From Rhipicephalus microplus (Eukaryota > Arthropoda > Arachnida > Ixodida > Ixodidae): a stretch of DNA of 64,000 nt. This document shows positions 60,201 through 64,000 of this stretch, one piece after another (position 1 is the first letter of the stretch; each line of letters opens with the position of its first letter). The notes below the pieces were generated by a model. It was not told the origin of the DNA. It saw nothing but the letters and a program-made list of their open reading frames with translations, and made no database searches. A program made the position numbers and the translations under genes. The stretch is taken from assembly GCF_043290135.1 (NCBI RefSeq), contig NW_027464601.1, positions 4,262,001 through 4,326,000 on the forward strand, read 5' to 3'.

Positions 60201-60262
60201 TCCGGTAGAGCAGACCAAGGCGCAGCAGCACACGATAGCCCAGGTAGTTGTAGATTACGTCC
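42174..60262 (-). CDS. M13 (neprilysin-family) protein, catalytic residues lost; eight exons, partial
   Basis: The gene runs right to left with exons 60262-60031, 59193-59083, 57574-57318, 56807-56749, 47531-47401, 46017-45952, 42681-42574 and 42250-42174: about 346 codons, all open, all phases compatible. M13 proteins are type II membrane or secreted zinc peptidases that cut peptide hormones. Family landmarks are present in order: a YNYLGYRVLLRLG block and PERWRLCL; VNAPVPG; DWMGYYTRQRLL...KQC; DEDMID; HVSSDQLFF; FCEKTTREAVDEL...FSPNKYR. The segment aligning with human neprilysin GHEITHGFD reads D-I-Y-S-T-Y-H-Y-D, so both zinc histidines and the catalytic Glu are missing. The histidine before SP (His711) is Phe. 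The third zinc ligand region keeps E-x3-D (EDMID). The N-terminal exons and last exon are not in view. It is most likely a pseudoenzyme with a binding or regulatory role; the role itself is unknown. Confidence 0.75.
42574..42681 (-). CDS. M13-like exon G
   Basis: 36 codons, phase 0 to 0. The acceptor is TTGAAG before TTCTTC; a nearby TTCTTCAG alternative would put the exon out of frame. Donor GAG|GTGAGT. Encodes FFRKLIYEKAYPFPDYRLQG and HHVSSDQLFFYSLAE; QLFF is a strong family landmark. Confidence 0.75.
42682..43548. other. M13 intron sequence
   Basis: No coding or repeat feature recognised. Confidence 0.4.
43549..45135. mobile_element. 1.59-kb inverted-repeat element with subterminal minisatellites
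   Basis: The left end CCCTATCGGAAAAATTG and right end (reverse complement CCCTATCGAAAAAAAAA) are inverted. AT lies just outside both (43547-43548 and 45136-45137). Inside each end lies a degenerate array of a TGGTGGGCATGGTGGAAA-type unit: long on the left (about 43570-43960), and in reverse (CCCACCAT units) on the right (about 45010-45115). No transposase is seen, so it is non-autonomous. It sits in an M13 intron. Confidence 0.65.
44815..44890 (+). other. tRNA-like promoter stretch inside the inverted-repeat element
   Basis: GTGGCGCAGTGGTTAGCG fits a pol III A box, and about 35 bases on GCTCGATCC resembles a B box, followed by a T run. Acceptor arms do not pair, so this is a relic or SINE head, not a tRNA gene. 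Confidence 0.4.
45136..45951. other. M13 intron sequence
   Basis: No gene. A G-rich run (GGAGGGGGCGGGGGGGGGGA) lies near 45680-45700; it could form a quadruplex but may be only a homopolymer expansion. Confidence 0.4.
45952..46017 (-). CDS. M13-like exon F
   Basis: 22 codons, phase 0 to 0, acceptor TCGCAG, donor AGG|GTAAGC. Encodes LNANATIDEDMIDVAIVTPL. Aligns with the family VNG-x-x-TLGENIADNGG segment; Glu and Asp of the E-x3-D motif remain, but both glycines around it are gone. Confidence 0.7.
46553..46782 (-). mobile_element. degenerate tRNA-headed SINE in an M13 intron
   Basis: Minus-strand copy: TCTGGGGTTTCACGTTCC at its tail side, GATCGAACCCGGAACTTTCG in the B-box area, and CCAGCGCGGGTGG at the head. 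Diverged from the intact copy. Confidence 0.65.
46783..47400. other. M13 intron sequence
   Basis: Nothing recognised. Confidence 0.4.
47401..47531 (-). CDS. M13-like exon E
   Basis: Acceptor TATGCAG, donor AAG|GTAAAA. Starts with two bases that complete a Cys codon. Encodes GYIDSEHAREDWMGYYTRQR and LLANKQCVFKQYTS, matching the family G-x-x-x-D-W-W...F-x-x-x-x-x-C-x-x-x-Q-Y. The intron between exons D and E is 9.2 kb and full of transposons. Confidence 0.75.
47532..51939. other. large M13 intron, left part
   Basis: Mostly unassigned. It holds the possible BEL/Pao-like gag remnant (48975-49349, minus), a short (TA)n near 49840-49856, and a stretch near 51280-51420 whose reverse strand contains AGTGGCATAGCCAGG, shared with the repeat near 19070. 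Confidence 0.45.
48975..49349 (-). pseudogene. possible BEL/Pao-like gag remnant
   Basis: A 124-residue frame with LDKQTLDVTADEAVYQQF and YREKIVQAITK, reminiscent of the helical N-terminus of BEL/Pao Gag (..E....A..YR..I). No protease, RT or LTR was found nearby, and sequence further along the strand is broken by stops. Weak call. Confidence 0.25.
51940..54285 (+). mobile_element. CR1-like LINE copy in an M13 intron
   Basis: A linker frame (51942-52532) has PRKFWKYSSNQN. Reverse transcriptase follows in broken frames: ISLTSTCWKVIE near 52746, LLYPNQHGFRRK (52828), DAIFIDFSQSFDHVLHS (52932), LSGVPQGSVQGPTLF (53066) and RLFADDCVIYS (53163, intact ADD), then VKYLGVTI (53382). The C-terminal region (ALEKIQNRALRFIFSKYARR) ends with a stop at 53983. 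The 3' end has the tail GAATGAATAAATAAATAAAT at about 54262-54281. More complete and younger-looking than the CR1 copy at 670. The part between FDHVLHS and the SGVPQ block is replaced by a small tandem array. Confidence 0.75.
52971..53021. repeat. GTCCTGCAC tandem array inside the CR1 RT
   Basis: Four near-copies of CGTCCTGCAC(T/A)C occupy the place where about 35 residues of RT should be. Looks like repair filler after a deletion. Confidence 0.7.
54286..55857. other. M13 intron sequence
   Basis: No supported feature; frames near 55341-55778 lack recognisable domains. Confidence 0.4.
55858..55997. repeat. 140-bp foldback palindrome
   Basis: GGCATGACGATAGTCATAGCGCGAG at the left and its near reverse complement at the right; arms of about 68 bases meet at GACACGAGCACTCATGTCC with almost no loop. 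Pairing includes AAGGACATGAAGGACA with TGTCCTTCATGTCCTT. An A-run in the left arm is unpaired in part. Confidence 0.85.
55998..56748. other. M13 intron sequence
   Basis: No feature recognised. Confidence 0.4.
56749..56807 (-). CDS. M13-like exon D (site of the lost HExxH)
   Basis: 59 bp. Acceptor TTTCAG, donor TTTGT|GTAAGT. It completes the split codon from exon C and leaves one base for exon E. Encodes YTGSIFDIYSTYHYDLNSL. With flanking exons it aligns without gaps to the family segment around HExxHGFD: G, T and the final D are kept, while the metal-binding and catalytic residues are not. Confidence 0.75.
57318..57574 (-). CDS. M13-like exon C
   Basis: Acceptor TTCCAG, donor GC|GTAAGT, phase 0 to 2. 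Encodes LKDVRLQLFFINATMTDPLL and, near the end, KINVNAPVPGIY...HYWNNYFSIG; VNA aligns with the substrate-binding NAF/NAY motif of the family. Confidence 0.75.
57575..59082. other. M13 intron sequence
   Basis: Single long intron, no recognisable transposon or exon. Confidence 0.4.
59083..59193 (-). CDS. M13-like exon B
   Basis: 37 codons, phase 0 to 0. Acceptor TCGCAG, donor AAG|GTTGGT (a weaker donor). Encodes LWIKFFNVYRKIYESVDYSY... and TTADARVEAYRK, matching the M13 stretch ending T-x-x-x-A-x-x-K, where WMD is usual. Confidence 0.7.
59194..60030. other. M13 intron sequence
   Basis: No feature recognised. Confidence 0.4.
60031..60262 (-). CDS. M13-like exon A (N-terminal lobe)
   Basis: Acceptor CGTTTTAG before 60262, donor AAG|GTGCGT after 60031. 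Begins with the last base of a codon and ends in phase 0. Encodes DVIYNYLGYRVLLRLGLL...KTEPERWRLCLRYAEKSM...IYHMWIKKKFG. The Y-x-x-W/Y-R and P-x-RW-x-x-C patterns are typical of the M13 N-terminal lobe. Confidence 0.8.
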
Positions 60263-60868
60263 CTAAAACGTCGTTCCTTTTAAATGGAAGGAATTCTACC
60301 AAAAACTTTAAGCTATGAAGGGCAACATTTCAGGGAGTTCCTTCGGTCAAACGCTACCGTCACGCGAACTCGACAACTCTGTGATTCAACGAAAACGTAA
60401 GAACCGTTATTTGAAGCTGTCGATGAAAGTATGGTAGTTGAGAGATTAAAGACAATGAAAGCGGAAAACAGAAACCTGTCACCGGGGGGACGCAAACTCA
60501 ATATCTTCGCCTTGCACTAAGGTGAACATACAATTATGCTGTTATGGCGGCCATCCCATGCCCTTTTTTTGCGTAGTTAGTTATGGCTAAACTGAGAGCA
60601 TCAGTGAACGACGCTAGCTGCGATGCTGAATACTGAATGTTAGTCTTTTTTTTGTTTTGGCTCAATATCGTCTTGTAGCAAAACATATATGGAACCTGGC
60701 TGATTTGCCTTCGAGCATTATACACACTGATGTGTCATTTAGCGTGGGTAACCAAATACCGTATGAAAAATTAAGAAATGTTATACATCTGGCAATTGCG
60801 ATAGAATGGACAGCGGCTTCGGTCTTTCTGACAAATGGGAAATAGAAGAAAAAGAGCTGTGTAAACTA
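60263..60868. other. upstream of M13 exon A, no further exon found
   Basis: Earlier exons (membrane anchor and the Cys-rich N-terminus) are expected further along the minus strand, but none could be recognised up to 64000. Confidence 0.4.
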
Positions 60869-60922
<54 letters not shown>

Positions 60923-60963
60923 CTGGACTATATATGTATATATATAGTCCAGTATATCCTCCG
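60869..60963. repeat. (TA)n tract with a 34-base palindrome
   Basis: A (TA)n run followed by TACTGGACTATATAT and its exact reverse complement around a GT centre (60930-60963). Likely to form a cruciform or hairpin. Confidence 0.85.
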
Positions 60964-61016
60964 TGAGTGGTCACAACGTGGTTTATTTTGACGTTTCAGC
61001 CTAGAGTCTGACCTTC

Positions 61017-61020
<4 letters not shown>

Positions 61021-61060
<40 letters not shown>
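61021..61060. repeat. (TA)n microsatellite
   Basis: Forty bases of TA. Flanked by GACGTTTCAGCC (near 60993) and CGACGTTTCGACAGG (near 61138). Confidence 0.95.
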
Positions 61061-61064
<4 letters not shown>

Positions 61065-61109
61065 GAAGAATAACTTCGGTTGCCGCAAGGTTATAAATAT
61101 AAAAGTAGA

Positions 61110-61190
61110 TGCGCTTTCACATAACTGCTTATTGTGCCGACGTTTCGACAGGAACCCCGTCTTTTTCAAGGCATAATACTATTTACACAT
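61110..61190 (+). other. possible Penelope-like terminal sequence
   Basis: TGTGCCGACGTTTCGACAGG followed by AACCCCGTCTTTTTCAAGGC resembles the phrase often found at the ends of Penelope-like elements and related repeats. No reverse transcriptase or GIY-YIG domain is present. Recalled similarity only. Confidence 0.25.
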
Positions 61191-61624
61191 GTTCCGTGTC
61201 TTCTTATATCCTGTCGAGACAGGAGGGGAGGGGTCAAAAGAGAGAGAGAGAAAAAAAAGAAAAAAAAACAGCGAAACGGGAGGACAAACATTAAATAAAA
61301 TATAGAAAATTTAGGAGAAGAAGCAAGACCGACACGGCGTAATTAGAAAGGGGCAGCATTTCAACAGAGTAAAGCAGAGGTAGATAAGCAATGTCATCAT
61401 TGTCAACAATACCTCCCCCGCACCCACTCTTCCCCAAGTGGGCAGGGAGCCGCTGTTCTTGTATTTCACCTTTCCGTGTAGTCCGCTGGCGGCTCGTTCC
61501 TCTTTGAAGTGTATGACAAGTTAATGGGGAGGGCTTAAGCGCTTGGAGTGCGTGCTGGTGGCGTCGGGAGGAGCGAAAAAGCCGGTGAATGAGGCACCAC
61601 CATCGATATTCATTATATGCATTG
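61191..61624. other. no gene; purine-rich run
   Basis: Contains a GA/A-rich run near 61234-61270. No coding evidence. Confidence 0.4.
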
Positions 61625-61900
61625 GCTCCTTGTCAGTGAAGGAACAGAATGTGCGTTAAAAATTAAAGAAGGAAAAAAAAAGAACAGGGGGGGAGGGGGG
61701 AGACTGTACGACATCCGAGACAGTCACCACACAGTTGCGGCTCACAGGGAAGACATGCGCGCATGTATGAAAAAGTTAACGAAACCACCTAGCTGTCAGC
61801 TCCTTGTCAGTGAAGGAACAGAATGTGCGTTGAAACTTAAAGAAGAGAAAGAAAAAAAGAAAAAAGAAAAAAAAGGGGGGGGGGGACCGTACGACATCTG
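61625..61900. repeat. tandem duplication, period about 174 bp, with A/G homopurine tracts
   Basis: GCTCCTTGTCAGTGAAGGAA begins at 61625 and again at 61799. Each unit continues with CAGAATGTGCGTT, a long A/G tract ending in a G run, and CGTACGACATC-type sequence. Units differ by substitutions and by tract length. Confidence 0.85.
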
Positions 61901-62136
61901 GGACCACTTATCTTTGCGTTCCGGCTGTGCTTGATGAGGCAAATCATTTCTATTTTGTCAGATGCATAGGCCAAAAGCTTTGTTAGCGGGTAATATTATT
62001 GTCGTAATAACCTGCTGTGGTGAAATAATCTGCTCACGGCAGGTTATTTTTTCACCCATTTTTATTTCTTCCTATTTACACTACATTGGTTCTATAACCT
62101 TCCCCTGTACATTCCTTGGCATTATTGTCTGTTACA

Positions 62137-62142
<6 letters not shown>
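61901..62142. other. no gene recognised
   Basis: Nothing supported. Confidence 0.4.

Positions 62143-62200
<58 letters not shown>
62143..62200. repeat. (TA)n microsatellite, left of E4
   Basis: About 55 bases of TA; it resumes at 63833 on the far side of E4, so E4 landed inside one TA tract. Confidence 0.95.
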
Positions 62201-62325
62201 TGTCATGACCAAGAAAGACGCTGACGCATCGGCGCACGGTTAGCTACAGCAAAGAAGAGAAGAACGAAGTCAGAATAAGATCAGCTGACCCAGGATCGGG
62301 TGTTATCTCTTTTATCTCCGTCACA
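62201..62325 (+). repeat. E4 5' LTR
   Basis: 125 bp; ends TCTCCGTCACA before the primer site. Confidence 0.85.
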
Positions 62326-62397
62326 ATGGCGCAGTCGACGAAGAAGAAGTCTTACGTCCCGGCTTCGTCATCCAGGACAGCCGCGATAAGCGCCGCT

Positions 62398-62905
62398 TGA
62401 GGACGGCGTCAAGGCCTCCTCATCAGCTGTTCACCTACCGCCACTGCCACCACCGTTCGGGGACGGCGTCAAGGCCTCCTCAGCGGCTGCAGTACACGTT
62501 ACCGGTACCATTTCACAAGGGACGCCGTCCACGCGTCCTTGGCTATGGATTCTGCCGTCAGCGCAAGCCGACAAGTGAACCCGCTGCGGGAAGCCACCGG
62601 TACGTGTCTTCGTGGTTCACCGGCAGTGCGGGCTTCTCCATCAAGGAACGCCGTTCACGCTTCCTTAGCGACGGGGTCCCACCCGCCACATCAGCCACCC
62701 TTCAGCCACCCTTGTGGACGGTGCCCAGGCATTCCCTGTGGTTCTAGGCCATGACCTGATTGAAACCCTGCCACCGTTTCACGGTAAGGATCCGCATCGG
62801 CCCCTGTCCCTTGGGAATGCCGCTCACGTTTCCCATGGCCTACATTCCCGTTGCGGTACTCTTTCAACAAACGAGCTGCCACGGAACGCCGTCCAGGCTT
62901 CCCTG
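62398..62905 (+). repeat. seven degenerate copies of a GACGCCGTCCACGCNTCC motif in E4
   Basis: Copies start near 62402, 62462, 62521, 62647, 62717, 62816 and 62885. Translated they read DGVKASS, DGVKASS, DAVHASL, NAVHASL, DGAQAFP, NAAHVSH and NAVQASL. Five share one frame; the two middle copies are one base off, so an original in-frame repeat was broken by small indels. Confidence 0.65.
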
Positions 62906-63421
62906 CTCGTCGACCTCACCGGGGTGAGTGCCGCAATTGCTACTTACTCAACGAGCACGACCACTGACTCTTCAGGCTTAACGCCCGACAGCACCGTCAA
63001 CCTGCGGCGTACCATCGCACTACTCCACGTCGAGACTAGCGAACTGACAGCGTTGATCGCCGAGCGAGCTCCTACAATGTCGCCAGTATTGTGGGACATT
63101 AACGCAGTGTTGGATGTAGCTGCCTCATACGACCTTGAGGCAAGCACACCGGAGCAACGCAGGGAGCTTCGGTCTTCTCTGATCGAGCCCTCACACCAGC
63201 TCGACTGCTTCGCGTCGGTGATCTCTGCGTTGCCACCTTCCACCTCACAATCACCAGCCGTCTGTGAACTACCGGAATTCCACGGGGTCCTGAACGACGC
63301 CGACAGCTGGGTGGCAACCGTCAACGCGATAGCAATGCGCGAGGCCTGGACTGAAAATCAAAAAATAGACCGTGGCTGTAGACCGTCTTCGGGAAGGTGC
63401 AGCGGCATGGCACCGGTATGA
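62714..63421 (+). pseudogene. E4 gag-like frame
   Basis: A 235-residue frame. It has LPPFHGKDP near the start and ELPEFHGVLNDADSWVATVN near the end; the P-x-F-x-G...W-x-x-x-V pattern is how many retrotransposon Gag capsids begin. The frame breaks near 63360, where DRLREGAAAWHRYEGF follows in the next frame. No zinc knuckle is visible. The upstream part carries the repeats described separately. Probably a decayed or truncated Gag. Confidence 0.5.
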
Positions 63422-63707
63422 AGGCTTCAAGCAGCAGTCCTGGGTGGAGTGGAGCTCAAAGCTCATAGCTGCCTTCGGCCGGACACTCTCTGATCTCCCT
63501 TCCACCAACCAGTCCAACCTGACCAGTACCGAGGATGGAGTTCAAGAAGGGTTCCATCTCGAGGCAGCCAGTGCCGTCCACTAGAGATGCTTCCCCCAGA
63601 CCATCGCTAAATGTTGCATTGTGGTCCGGGCTGACCACCACGATGCAGCCAAGCCCGCCCACCGAAAACTTTGCCGCCAGCTCCGCGCGCGCGCAGTCGT
63701 GGCCGAG

Positions 63708-63829
63708 TGTCATGACCAAGAAAGACGCTGGTGCTTCGGCGCGCGGGTAGCTAGAGCAAAGAAGAGAAGAACGAAGTCAGAATAAGAACAGCTGGCCCAG
63801 GATCGGGTGTTGTCTCTTCTCTCTCCGTT

Positions 63830-63832
<3 letters not shown>
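63708..63832 (+). repeat. E4 3' LTR
   Basis: 125 bp partner; ends TCTCCGTTACA and abuts (TA)n. Confidence 0.85.

Positions 63833-63896
<64 letters not shown>
63833..63896. repeat. (TA)n microsatellite, right of E4
   Basis: About 62 bases of TA directly after the E4 3' LTR. Confidence 0.95.
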
Positions 63897-63899
<3 letters not shown>

Positions 63900-64000
63900 A
63901 GCGAAAAAGGTGTATATCTAAGGACTCGTTTTTTCGTGTTTTGACGTAATAATATTGAGATCAAACGGACAATAATGCCAAGGAATGTATAGCGAACGTT

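Larger units (their letters stand above)
62201..63832 (+). mobile_element. compact non-autonomous LTR element E4
   Basis: Both LTRs are 125 bp (62201-62325 and 63708-63832), start TGTCATGACC and end in CA, and differ at about twelve positions. TGGCGCAGTCGACG directly after the 5' LTR is a probable primer site. A 4-base duplication ATAT flanks it, though in TA repeats this is weak evidence. The internal part is only 1.38 kb, with a gag-like frame and no protease, RT or integrase, so it would depend on another element. Size suggests a TRIM or a large internal deletion. Confidence 0.8.

Noticed and set aside
60771..60991. Frames on both strands rich in Tyr and Ile
   Set aside because: They are translations of (TA)n and the palindrome, with no other support.
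61617..61934. 105-residue Lys/Glu/Gly-rich frame
   Set aside because: It is produced by the duplicated homopurine tracts; both copies drift like non-coding sequence.
1..64000. CRISPR arrays, bacterial operons or a phage
   Set aside because: Repeats are microsatellites, tandem arrays or transposons; genes have introns and LTR or LINE context.

Overview
The window looks like non-coding-rich genomic DNA of an arthropod, most likely an ixodid (hard) tick. Evidence: long introns with GT/AG borders, an M13 (neprilysin-family) gene, degenerate CR1-like and other non-LTR elements, Ty3/gypsy elements, and a tRNA-headed SINE of about 230 bp present at least seven times that resembles the SINE type described from ixodid ticks (Ruka). 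There is no operon structure, and no rRNA or CRISPR array. The species call is inference; no search could be run.

Layout. 0.4-3.4 kb: a LINE tail abutting a CR1-like copy that was hit by a SINE, which was itself hit by a small TA-target MITE. 5.0-6.0 kb: a tandem repeat of about 145 bp ending in a GATA microsatellite. 6.55-10.88 kb (-): a two-exon gene for a predicted 1211-residue single-pass membrane protein with a very long Ser/Thr-rich ectodomain. 11.9-17.3 kb (-): Ty3/gypsy element E1. 20.65-26.43 kb: a three-level nest (inverted-repeat MITE, then SINE, then gypsy element E2). 28.7-30.9 kb: a LINE. 31.0-36.5 kb (+): a second gypsy lineage, E3, followed by an integrase relic. 37.3-38.5 kb: another LINE. 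42.2-60.3 kb (-): at least eight phase-compatible exons of an M13-family protein, with its introns full of transposons (a 1.59-kb inverted-repeat element, a SINE, a CR1 copy and a 140-bp foldback). 62.2-63.8 kb (+): a compact LTR element, E4, inserted in a (TA)n tract.

Two things stand out. First, the M13 exons keep the fold-typical landmarks, but the zinc/catalytic motif HExxH aligns with I-Y-S-T-Y and the transition-state histidine aligns with Phe. All exon phases and frames stay open, so this looks like an expressed pseudoenzyme rather than a dead gene. Second, gypsy elements E1 and E2 share a gag/pol junction with the same GGAAAAC heptamer, a stop codon immediately after it, and a downstream hairpin whose inner pairs differ but whose pairing is largely kept. 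This is a strong candidate for a -1 ribosomal frameshift signal.

The host genes do not obviously work together. Both encode, or probably encode, cell-surface ectodomain proteins on the minus strand. The rest of the window is a record of transposon insertion, with several insertions datable relative to each other from target duplications.
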